A stretch of 64,000 bases of DNA from Subsaxibacter sp. CAU 1640. Its GTDB lineage: Bacteria; Bacteroidota; Bacteroidia; Flavobacteriales; Flavobacteriaceae. The translations under genes and the position numbers were made by a program. The stretch's first letter is position 1, and each line of letters starts with the position of its first letter. Below the pieces are notes generated by a model. That model was not told the DNA's origin. It did not search any database and was given only the letters and a program-made list of their open reading frames with translations. The stretch lies in the NCBI RefSeq assembly GCF_023156585.1, contig NZ_JALNMI010000005.1, positions 427,310-491,309 of the forward strand. The letters run 5' to 3'. This document shows, in pieces, positions 24,269 through 31,587 of the stretch.

Positions 24269-25633
24269 CTATTTTTTGATAAAAATGGTTTTCTTGTTGA
24301 CAAACTCATGGATACCTTCTTTTGACAATTCACGTCCGTAGCCTGAATCTTTCGTGCCTCCAAATGGAAGTCTTGCATCTGATTTGACCAGTTCATTAAC
24401 AAAAAATGCCCCGTCTTGAATGTCATCAATGAAACCTTGTATTTTTTCAAAATCTTGCGTAAAAATCATAGTACCTAAACCGAATTTAGAGTCTTGAGCC
24501 AATTCAAAAGCTTCTTGAGTATCTTTAGCTTTTGTAATAGCAGCCACAGGGCCAAATGTTTCTTCATCAAAAACTGGCATTCCCGCTTTGACATTTTCTA
24601 AAATCGTAGGTTCGAAATAGGCATTTTTTCTGGTGTTGCCGTAGGTTAGGTCAGCTCCTTTTTCAATCGATTCGTCAACCTGTTTCTTTAGTATGTCAGC
24701 TAAATCTATTCTTGCCAAGGTACTAATAGTTGTGTCTGTCTCCATAGGATCGCCAAATTTCAGAGCTTTAATTTTTAACTTAAATCGCTTCATAAACTTT
24801 TCATAGATTCCTTTTGTAACAATAAAACGTTTGGCAGCAATGCAGCTCTGGCCAGTATTTTGCATTCTTGCATTGAACATTACTTCAAAATAGCTATCTA
24901 AATCAGCATCATCCAAAACGATACAGGCGTTATTGCCTCCAAGTTCTAATACACATTTTTTGAGATTTTTTCCAGCAATGGCAGCAATGCTTCTACCCGC
25001 TTTTTCACTTCCTGTTAGAGAAACCGCTTTGACTGCATCGTGTGTTATAATTTTTTCTATTTGTTCATGATTAGCTAAAACCACTTGAAAACATCCTTTG
25101 GGAAATCCAGCTTTTTCAAATAATTCTTCTATTAAGACGGAACAGCCTGTGACGTTACTTGCATGCTTTAAAATAGCAGTATTTCCCGCGGTTAAAGTTG
25201 GTATGGCAAATCTCATCACTTGCCAAAAAGGATAATTCCAAGGCATTATTCCTAAAATACATCCTAACGGATCATAACTTATAAAACTTTCATCGGCATC
25301 TGTTTCAATCAATTCGTCAGAAAGAAAATTGTCCGCATTTGTTGCATAAAAGTCACACAATGTTACACATTTTTCAATTTCTGAGATGCTTTGGCTAATA
25401 GGCTTACCCATCTCTAGAGTAATTGTTTCTGCATATAATTTCTTATTAGCTTCTAGAAGTTCAGCAACATTATTCAAGAGTTCGGTTCTAACTGATATAG
25501 ACGACTTTCTCCATTTTTGAAAGCACTCCGCAGAAGATTTTAAAATAGTTTCAATCTCTGTTGAAGAATGAAAAACATATTCCTTAATCACTTTATTATC
25601 ATATGGATTTATGGTTTGAAAACTCTTGGACAT
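24269..25633 (-). CDS. NAD(P)-dependent aldehyde dehydrogenase (succinate-semialdehyde type)
   Basis: A 454-residue ALDH superfamily enzyme that oxidises an aldehyde to the acid. Seen motifs: the oxyanion-hole Asn in MPWNYPFWQVMRFAIPTLTA (about 130-150), the cofactor-binding VSLTGSEKAGRSI, the general base Glu230 in LELGGNNACIVLDDADLD, and the catalytic Cys264 in NTGQSCIAAKRF. The closest group by these motifs is succinate-semialdehyde dehydrogenase (Sad/GabD-like), but the substrate is not proven. A tiny membrane protein gene follows 19 bases downstream. Confidence 0.9.
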   Translation of the reverse strand: MSKSFQTINPYDNKVIKEYVFHSSTEIETILKSSAECFQKWRKSSISVRTELLNNVAELLEANKKLYAETITLEMGKPISQSISEIEKCVTLCDFYATNADNFLSDELIETDADESFISYDPLGCILGIMPWNYPFWQVMRFAIPTLTAGNTAILKHASNVTGCSVLIEELFEKAGFPKGCFQVVLANHEQIEKIITHDAVKAVSLTGSEKAGRSIAAIAGKNLKKCVLELGGNNACIVLDDADLDSYFEVMFNARMQNTGQSCIAAKRFIVTKGIYEKFMKRFKLKIKALKFGDPMETDTTISTLARIDLADILKKQVDESIEKGADLTYGNTRKNAYFEPTILENVKAGMPVFDEETFGPVAAITKAKDTQEAFELAQDSKFGLGTMIFTQDFEKIQGFIDDIQDGAFFVNELVKSDARLPFGGTKDSGYGRELSKEGIHEFVNKKTIFIKK

Positions 25634-25817
25634 GATGTATCTTTAGAAATGTTAAATTAGTTGTAAAACCCCTAATTATCTTGATTTATACAAGTAAATT
25701 TACTATTATAAAATAGGTTAAATTAATTCAATCCAAAATTATATTGACTTATATCTTTTAACATTGAAACAGTTAAACATTTAATCAATAGAGGTATAGT
25801 CTTTTTTTCGACTGAAC

Positions 25818-25825
25818 TAATTTTG
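25818..25825 (+). promoter_or_regulatory. -7 element of the YtxH operon
   Basis: TAATTTTG matches TAnnTTTG 43 bases before the YtxH ATG. No -33 TTG is seen at standard spacing. Confidence 0.45.
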
Positions 25826-25867
25826 AGGAAAATGAAAACAATCTGTTTAATTTAATAAATAAATATC

Positions 25868-26254
25868 ATGGGAAATAATAGTAGTAATACAATCATTGGA
25901 ATTTTAGCAGGAACAGCAATTGGAGCGACACTAGGAGTGTTATTTGCTCCAGACAAAGGTGCGAATACGAGACAAAGAATTTCTGACGAGGCACTCGCCG
26001 CAAGAGATAGAATTGCAGAAGGAGCATTGGCGGCAAGAGATAATATTGCAAACAAAGCTGTTAACCTAAAAGATAGAGTGGTTGAAACAGTATCTGCAAA
26101 AAAAATGACTTTAGATGAGCAGGTAGAAACGTTAGTTTCTGATACAAGTCATAAAGCTGAAGATGTTATCACAACTTTGGAAAAAAAGTTGGCTGAATTG
26201 AAAGAGAAGAACAAACAATTCCAAAAGTCGACGCCAAACTCCAAAACAGCTTAA
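25868..26254 (+). CDS. YtxH domain protein
   Basis: A 128-residue protein. The N-terminal glycine/alanine-rich hydrophobic segment (IIGILAGTAIGATLGVLFAP) and the following DKGANTRQRISDEALAARDR are the YtxH signature. The rest is a long amphipathic helix with an alanine-rich 11-residue-like periodicity (ALAARDRIAEGALAARDNIA), recalling LEA-like stress proteins, ending in a Lys/Glu coiled coil. It is the first gene of a three-gene operon with two further small membrane-associated proteins. In Bacillus, YtxH is a general-stress protein; here the role is inferred only. Confidence 0.85.
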   Translation: MGNNSSNTIIGILAGTAIGATLGVLFAPDKGANTRQRISDEALAARDRIAEGALAARDNIANKAVNLKDRVVETVSAKKMTLDEQVETLVSDTSHKAEDVITTLEKKLAELKEKNKQFQKSTPNSKTA

Positions 26255-26264
26255 GCACTTAATT

Positions 26265-26618
26265 ATGCCAAACATTTTCGAATCTATAAATAATACTTCC
26301 GACAAAGCAGTAGATATTGGCGAAAAGTACATCGACGACACTCGCGAGTACTATAAATTAAAGATTTTTCAACAATTAACCGTCTCTATAAGCCTTGTTG
26401 CAAAGGCTTTGCTCATTGGTGGAATATTATTTATAGGTTTGATATTTTTAGCAGTTGCAGCCGCCATCGCAATTGGTAATTGGATGGATAATATGGCTTT
26501 AGGCTATGTAGTTGTAGCTGCAATATTATTGATAACGGGGGGAATAGTATATCTAAAACGAGCGTTCATCAATAGAAAAATTATAAAAGTATTATCTCTC
26601 AAATTTTTTAATTCCTAA
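26265..26618 (+). CDS. Holin-like small membrane protein (phage holin family / DUF1469 type)
   Basis: A 117-residue protein with an amphipathic N-terminus (INNTSDKAVDIGEKYIDDTR) and two transmembrane helices (ALLIGGILFIGLIFLAVAAA and YVVVAAILLITGGIVYL). This is the pattern of the YqjE/DUF1469 'phage holin family' proteins, which are chromosomal stress-associated membrane proteins rather than phage lysis genes. It begins 10 bases after the YtxH stop, and the third gene begins 1 base after its own stop. Confidence 0.8.
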   Translation: MPNIFESINNTSDKAVDIGEKYIDDTREYYKLKIFQQLTVSISLVAKALLIGGILFIGLIFLAVAAAIAIGNWMDNMALGYVVVAAILLITGGIVYLKRAFINRKIIKVLSLKFFNS

Positions 26619-26619
26619 T

Positions 26620-26820
26620 ATGAAAGTATATAAATCATTTGACGAAATTGAATATGACCTCAAAAGATTAAAACTTGAACGTCAGATAGGTATGGAGCAG
26701 CTTAAAGGAATCAAGGGTGAATTTGCTGAAGATCTCAAACCATTAAATTGGGTAGGAACGGTAGCTGGCATTGCAGGTAAATATGGACTTTTCGTATTGT
26801 TTAAGAAGTTGTTCAGATAG
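26620..26820 (+). CDS. 66-residue protein at the end of the YtxH operon
   Basis: A small protein, charged and helical at the N-terminus (SFDEIEYDLKRLKLERQIGM), then a short apolar stretch (WVGTVAGIAGKYGLFVLFKK) that could insert into the membrane. It starts 1 base after the holin-like gene, so it is co-translated. I do not recognise a characterised family; its constant company with YtxH and holin-like proteins in flavobacteria is from memory. It may be the third part of one membrane complex. Confidence 0.75.
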   Translation: MKVYKSFDEIEYDLKRLKLERQIGMEQLKGIKGEFAEDLKPLNWVGTVAGIAGKYGLFVLFKKLFR

Positions 26821-26828
26821 TATTTCTT

Positions 26829-27860
26829 CTATAATTCTTCCTCAATAGTGTAAACAATCTGCTTTTTAAATTCATGGGGTGTAATTCCATATTTTTCTTT
26901 AAATATCTTTGAAAAATAGCTTCTGCTGGTAAATCCTATCGTATACACGATCTGTGAGATATTCAAATCAGAATTACCCATTAAATCACGCGCCGCTTCC
27001 AACCTTACATGTCTTATATATTCGGTGACGGTTCGGGCATATAAAAATTTAAAACCTTCCTGTAATTTGGCTTGTGACAACCCGGAATTTTTAGAAAGCT
27101 GTTCCAATGAATAATTTATCGAAGGGTCATCTAGTATTCTTTTAGATTGACGTTTAATTATTTTGAGCTCTTTTGATGTTAGAGAGCTCGGCAAATCATC
27201 ATTTTGATGATGTCTATCATGTCTAGATATATGCATGGATAATAATTGATAAACTTCTCCTTCGATTTGAAGAATTCGGGTCATCCCTTCAGTTTCAATA
27301 TCTCGAAGTGCTTTGACATGATCTTCCATTTTTAAATGAATTGGACTGAAATATGCGAACTCCTTTTCATTTTTGTCCACAAAAACTTCGTGAAGCTTTT
27401 CATTCAATTGTTCAACATTGTTCAAACGCTTTTTTAGAAACTCTTGCCTTACAATTCTGATATTATTCATTTCTAAATGTACACCGTTAGGGATCAGTGT
27501 GAAATGGTCTAATCCATCACGCGAAACTATAATGGCCGCATGATATTGTTCTATCACATTGAATTCAGACTGATTGGAAAATCTATGTTCAAAATAACCT
27601 TTGGAACAATATGAAAAATGAATCGGATTAAAGTTTTTTACCTTGTTTATGAGTAAGATGTCATCAAAAAAAATCGCATTGAACTCTACTAAACTTACAC
27701 CCCAATCAAAGGAAATGAACTTAATGCAGCCTTTTCCAATCTCATTATCGAACTCGAGCACATGTTCTCCCCATCTTTCGGTTATGGAACCTCCAAAATG
27801 ATCTTGCATTTGATTGATTCCTTCTTCTGTGCTTTTTGCAAAAATGTTTATTTCCTTCAT
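26829..27860 (-). CDS. AraC family transcriptional regulator
   Basis: A 343-residue regulator. The C-terminal 100 residues contain the two helix-turn-helix motifs of AraC/XylS: YSLEQLSKNSGLSQAKLQEG and the second with NISQIVYTIGFTSRSYFSKI, ending FKEKYGITPHEFKKQ. The N-terminal 230 residues are an unclassified sensor region, with no obvious cupin motif. The gene converges on the YtxH operon with 8 bases between stops. It is divergent from the small-RNA candidate and the SRAP-like gene, and could control either. A TACATTTG element (27963-27970, minus strand) may be its promoter. Confidence 0.9.
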   Translation of the reverse strand: MKEINIFAKSTEEGINQMQDHFGGSITERWGEHVLEFDNEIGKGCIKFISFDWGVSLVEFNAIFFDDILLINKVKNFNPIHFSYCSKGYFEHRFSNQSEFNVIEQYHAAIIVSRDGLDHFTLIPNGVHLEMNNIRIVRQEFLKKRLNNVEQLNEKLHEVFVDKNEKEFAYFSPIHLKMEDHVKALRDIETEGMTRILQIEGEVYQLLSMHISRHDRHHQNDDLPSSLTSKELKIIKRQSKRILDDPSINYSLEQLSKNSGLSQAKLQEGFKFLYARTVTEYIRHVRLEAARDLMGNSDLNISQIVYTIGFTSRSYFSKIFKEKYGITPHEFKKQIVYTIEEEL

Positions 27861-28359
27861 AGATTTTTAAGGAATTTTCAAATTGATAACAAATGGATTT
27901 ATTTAACTAATGGCCTAATTTGATGAATAATATTTAAATAAATTTACTACTTATTCACATATCAAATGTATATGGTAGATTTTTTTTTTTAGACAGATCA
28001 TTAAAATCAATGTCAGAAACAATCAAAACTGTCATTACAGTCAACTTTAATATCGATTAAGTACATTCAATAAGAAATATAGCTTTAATTTTGTATATAC
28101 AAATAAGGGTCAATAATGACTCTTTATACACTGGTTGGTTAGTTAGTTAAAAAGGTTTCAGCAATCTTCAAAAGCTGAAACCTTTTTCTTTTGATTTTCT
28201 AAAATAACAACTTCTCATTTGCTTTGTAAAAACGGGTTTACTTATGATCTGTATATTACAATGTTAAAGTTTGATTGACAAGTTATATGCGTTATGAATT
28301 TCATCATTTACGATAAAAGGATGTCGTATATATACCTTAATTAGCTTTGAATTAAGATT
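27861..28359. other. 499-base intergenic region with promoter elements and an orphan terminator
   Basis: The region separates the divergent AraC and SRAP-like genes. It contains a minus-strand TACATTTG (27963-27970), a T12 tract near 27979, a plus-strand promoter-hairpin-terminator unit (28086-28189, entered as a small RNA), and a plus-strand TAGCTTTG (28342-28349) only 10 bases before the SRAP-like ATG. No protein frame is convincing. Confidence 0.6.
28100..28189 (+). ncRNA. Candidate small RNA with intrinsic terminator
   Basis: A -7 element TAATTTTG stands at 28086-28093, placing the 5' end near 28100. The transcript would contain a stable hairpin GGGTCA-ATAA-TGACTC (flanked by AA/TT), then a GGTTGGTTAGTTAGTT single-stranded stretch. 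It ends in a perfect 14-bp hairpin AAAAAGGTTTCAGC/GCTGAAACCTTTTT (28149-28162 and 28174-28187). No protein gene ends at this terminator on either strand, so a short untranslated transcript is the simplest explanation. No known family is recognised. Confidence 0.55.
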
Positions 28360-29061
28360 ATGTTTTACAGGCTTTCAAATACTGCTCAAAGAGAGGATAT
28401 CGAAAAAGAATTTGATGTCAAATTTGAATTTCCTAAACTTTATAAACCAGCGACAGTAATCAATGGTCTAGAAGAATCCACACTTTCCATTATTACTATG
28501 GACAATCCTCAAAAGGTAAGTTATGCTATTTGGGGTTTGCTCCCTCAAACATTGGAAGAGAACTGGGATGTTTTTCAAAAGCTCACAAATACATTGAATA
28601 TTAATTTTGAAGGATTAAATTTTGACGACAATTTGTATTCTGATGCTCTTGACAATAGAAGATGTTTGATTATTACGACGGGCTTTTTTACTTCGGCACT
28701 CCATCACGGAAAGATGTATCCATTTCATGTGTACTTAAAAAACCATAGACCTTTTTGCATTGCTGGCGTTTACAATCGGTTAAGTGATGGCTTTCTTACA
28801 TGCTCAATCTTAATAAAGAAAACAACCAATGAACTAGATGAAATTCCTAATTTACTTTCCTATAAACCTGTTATCTTTGATGAAGAAAATTCTCATTTTT
28901 GGCTAAACAGAAAATTTAACTTTGATAGTTTAAGAGAATTGATTGTATCACATCAAAAGTTAAGATATGAATCTCATCCTGTCTCAAAGGAATTTTATAA
29001 TAATGACAAGTTTTTTGATAAAATCATTAAAAGTGAAGCTTTTGACGATTTCATTGATTGA
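28360..29061 (+). CDS. SRAP (HMCES/YedK) family protein lacking catalytic residues
   Basis: A 233-residue protein whose layout follows SRAP proteins: YAIWGLLPQ corresponds to the W-G-P segment, NINFE (80-84) to the NAR-x-E motif, RCLIITTGFF to the RC-x3-DG[FY][YF]EW motif, and SHPVS to the conserved HPVS. However, the catalytic Cys2 is Phe2 (the protein starts MFYRLS instead of MCGRF), the active-site Glu is Thr111, and the His of the HDRMP motif is replaced (LLSYKPVIF). It can therefore not form the thiazolidine crosslink with abasic DNA as family members do. The start is fixed by alignment, since Arg4 of the family is retained. Function unknown. Confidence 0.8.
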   Translation: MFYRLSNTAQREDIEKEFDVKFEFPKLYKPATVINGLEESTLSIITMDNPQKVSYAIWGLLPQTLEENWDVFQKLTNTLNINFEGLNFDDNLYSDALDNRRCLIITTGFFTSALHHGKMYPFHVYLKNHRPFCIAGVYNRLSDGFLTCSILIKKTTNELDEIPNLLSYKPVIFDEENSHFWLNRKFNFDSLRELIVSHQKLRYESHPVSKEFYNNDKFFDKIIKSEAFDDFID

Positions 29062-29203
29062 TTGTAATTTACTTATTATTTGAGGTAACTTCAAATTTGA
29101 TACAGTTAAGGACAATGCTATATTGTTGATTATCTTTACAGTAATGAGATTCTCTAAATATTTCGAATCTCCGTAAAACGAATTTTAACTTAAAACTTTT
29201 ATT

Positions 29204-29365
29204 ATGTTACGTTGGACTATCACATTTGTTGTAATAGCAATTATTGCAGCTATATTAGGTTTTGGCGGTATCGCCGGTGCGGCTGCAGGAATTGCAAAAA
29301 TTATATTTTTTATATTTATAGTGCTCTTTGTTCTTTCTCTATTACGAGGAGGATTAAAGCGATAA
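29204..29365 (+). CDS. DUF1328 family tiny membrane protein
   Basis: A 53-residue protein starting [20 protein letters not shown], then [20 protein letters not shown], ending LLRGGLKR. The two hydrophobic helices separated by the [12 protein letters not shown] turn are the DUF1328/YtjA signature. These proteins are widespread, often stress-associated, and uncharacterised. A GAGATTC/GAATCTC inverted repeat (29146-29171) stands upstream and may shape the leader. It is followed 34 bases later by a small lipoprotein gene. Confidence 0.8.
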   Translation: MLRWTITFVVIAIIAAILGFGGIAGAAAGIAKIIFFIFIVLFVLSLLRGGLKR

Positions 29366-29399
29366 TTTAGTAAACCTTGAAACTTTAAAAACCAATATT

Positions 29400-29552
29400 A
29401 TGAAAAAAATCATGTTAACTTTTGCAGTTCTTTTCACACTGGGAACAGCAATGACAACTTTTACTAGTTGTAGAGATACAGAATCTACTGGAGATAAAAT
29501 CGAAGATGCTGCAGATGATGTAGGAGATGCAGTGGAAGATGCTGTTGATTAA
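29400..29552 (+). CDS. Tiny acidic lipoprotein
   Basis: A 50-residue protein. A signal sequence (MKKIMLTFAVLFTLGTAMTT, then FTSC) gives a lipidated Cys at 24. The mature peptide is only 27 residues and strongly acidic, with a repeated D-A-x-D-D-V pattern (KIEDAADDVGDAVEDAVD) that would form an amphipathic helix. It shares an operon with the DUF1328 gene and ends at a strong terminator. Similar short acidic peptides accompany stress proteins in flavobacteria, but I know no function. Confidence 0.7.
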   Translation: MKKIMLTFAVLFTLGTAMTTFTSCRDTESTGDKIEDAADDVGDAVEDAVD

Positions 29553-29577
29553 TTACATTAAAGAAACTGTTTGATAT

Positions 29578-29603
29578 AAAGGATTGGCAAGCCAATCCTT
29601 TTT
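29578..29603 (+). terminator. Intrinsic terminator
   Basis: A perfect inverted repeat AAAGGATTGGC/GCCAATCCTTT with a 2-base centre and a T6 run, 26 bases after the tiny lipoprotein stop. Confidence 0.88.
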
Positions 29604-29712
29604 GTTTATACATATGTTAAATTTGTTTTGAAGTATTTTATAAAGCGATACAGTCAATTAAGACTCTACTTAAAAAGTAAATTTACAATCGAACAAATTA
29701 AAATTGACGATT

Positions 29713-29880
29713 ATGATTCTATGGGCTAGGTTTTTTATTGTGGTAGCGATGGTATTTGCAGTCATAGGTTATGGTGAAATGGTCGGAATAGCGTCATTAT
29801 TTGCCAAAATTTTGTTTTTTATTTTTACTGCTCTTTATGTCATATTATTGCTGAAAATAGGTGTCGTAAGAAAAGTGTAA
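29713..29880 (+). CDS. Tiny two-helix membrane protein (DUF1328-like)
   Basis: A 55-residue protein starting MILWARFFIVVAMVFAVIGY, then GEMVGIASLFAKILFFIFTA, ending KIGVVRKV. Topology, length and the FAKILFFIF segment mirror the DUF1328 protein 350 bases upstream (IAKIIFFIF), so the two are distant paralogues. It is transcribed separately, because a terminator lies between them. Confidence 0.7.
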   Translation: MILWARFFIVVAMVFAVIGYGEMVGIASLFAKILFFIFTALYVILLLKIGVVRKV

Positions 29881-29977
29881 TTTTGATTTCATCGAGTTGA
29901 GCTAATGGCTAGTGTAATCTCACTATTCTTAAAAGCTAACTTCTTCAAAGTAAAATTTCAATAGACATATTTAATTA

Positions 29978-30388
29978 TCAAATATGTCGTTTTTCATCAA
30001 TTCCCTTACTGTCAGGTTCAATATATTTTACAAAATCAGCAGGACCTTTTAACTGAACATAATTCTGGCCAATAATAGCAATCGGGTAAGTCAATACGAT
30101 GGGCATCTTATCTAACACTTTTAACCAATCTTCTTCCTCCATATTAGCATTTTCATCATAATTTTGAGAAAAATCAGGATGTTTTTTGTCTATTAATTTT
30201 TCAACATTGATGCCGAGACCACGTGCAAGTTCAATCCATTGTGTCCCAGTTACTTTTGTTTGAGAGATATCTATGGAAAGAATCTTCTTATCCGTAGATT
30301 GAACATAGGCATGTGTCTGCTTTCCTAGAGAGTTTTGAGAATGGTAGTATAGTTTTATTTCGTTATTGTCTGTTGATATCACACCCAT
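29978..30388 (-). CDS. ArsC/Spx-like thioredoxin-fold protein without active-site Cys
   Basis: A 136-residue protein resembling arsenate reductase family members over its length: LYYHSQNSLGKQTHAYV corresponds to the IYHNP-x-C-x-SR loop, and YPIAIIGQNYVQLKGPADFV to the RPIVV...RPSE region. The nucleophilic Cys is replaced by Ser20, and no cysteine remains anywhere in the protein. It cannot work as a glutaredoxin-linked arsenate reductase. A regulatory, Spx-like or structural role is possible. It is divergent from trxB, which is suggestive of redox context but not proof. Confidence 0.75.
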   Translation of the reverse strand: MGVISTDNNEIKLYYHSQNSLGKQTHAYVQSTDKKILSIDISQTKVTGTQWIELARGLGINVEKLIDKKHPDFSQNYDENANMEEEDWLKVLDKMPIVLTYPIAIIGQNYVQLKGPADFVKYIEPDSKGIDEKRHI

Positions 30389-30498
30389 AAAGTTTTAATT
30401 GAATTTTATATTTAAAGATAAAAAAATATGGATAATAAAAAGCAATAGATAGATAATAACTTTTGATAACTTGCAAGTAAGGTTTTTATCAAAAATCC

Positions 30499-30506
30499 TA
30501 CTTTTG
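30499..30506 (+). promoter_or_regulatory. -7 element of trxB
   Basis: TACTTTTG matches TAnnTTTG, 25 bases before the trxB ATG. A TTG at 30470-30472 is slightly too far for a standard -33 element. Confidence 0.5.
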
Positions 30507-30531
30507 TACCATCAAATATCAATAAAGAATT

Positions 30532-31512
30532 ATGTCAGATACAATAGAGAAAGTAAAATGTTTGATTATAGGCTCTGGTCCAGCTGGATACACAGCAGCC
30601 ATCTATGCTGCTCGCGCAAATATGAAACCTGTTCTATATCAAGGAACACAACCTGGAGGTCAATTAACTACTACAAATGAAGTTGAAAATTTCCCAGGAT
30701 ATCCAGATGGAATTACAGGTCCTGAAATGATGATTGAGTTACAAAAGCAAGCTGAACGTTTCGAGACAGACGTTAGAGACGGCTGGGTAACAAAGGTTGA
30801 TTTTTCTGGCGAGATTCATAAAGTTTGGGTAAATGACACCAAAGAAATCCATTGTGATACTGTAATCATTTCTACAGGTGCATCTGCCAAATATTTAGGC
30901 TTGGATTCTGAACAAAAATATCTAAAACTAGGCGGTGGTGTTTCAGCCTGTGCGGTTTGTGACGGTTTTTTCTACAGAAATCAAGAAGTTGTAATCGTTG
31001 GAGCAGGAGATAGTGCTTGTGAGGAAGCTCATTATCTATCAAAACTATGCAAAAAAGTGACTATGTTAGTTAGACGTGATGAGTTTAGGGCTTCAAAAAT
31101 TATGGCTGAACGTGTCAAAAAAACTCCTAACATCGACATCTTGTTCAACACGGAAACCGAAGAAGTATTGGGCGACGGTCAAGTTGTAACTGGTGTTAGA
31201 GTGAAGAATAATGTCAATGGTGAGGTTAAGGAAATTCCAGCAACAGGATTTTTTGTGGCGATCGGACATAAACCTAATACAGACATTTTCAAAGATTATT
31301 TGGAACTTGATGAAACAGGATATATCATCAATAAACCAGGAACTGCAAAAACAAATATTGAGGGTGTTTTTGTATCAGGAGATGCAGCCGATCACGTGTA
31401 TAGACAAGCCATAACTGCGGCAGGAACTGGATGTATGGCTGCTTTAGATGCCGAGCGCTATTTGGCCGCTAAAGATTCAACATTCGAAGTTAGTACATCT
31501 ACTTATAACTAA
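30532..31512 (+). CDS. trxB: Thioredoxin-disulfide reductase
   Basis: This FAD flavoprotein reduces thioredoxin with NADPH. The 326-residue protein has the N-terminal FAD motif GSGPAGYTAAIYAARANMKP, the redox-active CAVC at 140-143, the NADPH-binding GAGDSACEEAHYLSKLCKKV, and the C-terminal FAD segment GVFVSGDAADHVYRQAITAA. Length is typical for the low-molecular-weight bacterial type. It is monocistronic, with its own promoter and a terminator shared with the convergent M2 peptidase gene. Confidence 0.97.
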   Translation: MSDTIEKVKCLIIGSGPAGYTAAIYAARANMKPVLYQGTQPGGQLTTTNEVENFPGYPDGITGPEMMIELQKQAERFETDVRDGWVTKVDFSGEIHKVWVNDTKEIHCDTVIISTGASAKYLGLDSEQKYLKLGGGVSACAVCDGFFYRNQEVVIVGAGDSACEEAHYLSKLCKKVTMLVRRDEFRASKIMAERVKKTPNIDILFNTETEEVLGDGQVVTGVRVKNNVNGEVKEIPATGFFVAIGHKPNTDIFKDYLELDETGYIINKPGTAKTNIEGVFVSGDAADHVYRQAITAAGTGCMAALDAERYLAAKDSTFEVSTSTYN

Positions 31513-31534
31513 ACAGTTCAATAGAATTCAAAAA

Positions 31535-31566
31535 AAAAGAGCCAAAATTCAACTTTAGGCTCTTTT
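31535..31566. terminator. Bidirectional intrinsic terminator
   Basis: An inverted repeat AAAAGAGCC/GGCTCTTTT with a 14-base loop, A-tract on the left and T-tract on the right, between the convergent trxB and M2 peptidase genes. Confidence 0.8.
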
Positions 31567-31587
31567 CTTTTTTTGATGAATGACTAT

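Noticed and set aside
26265..26618. Prophage remnant suggested by a holin-like protein
   Set aside because: No other phage gene, integrase or attachment site is nearby. The gene is in a YtxH operon typical of chromosomal stress proteins.
29146..29171. GAGATTC/GAATCTC inverted repeat as a terminator
   Set aside because: No T-run follows and the stem is only 7 bp with a 13-base loop; at most a leader hairpin of the DUF1328 gene.
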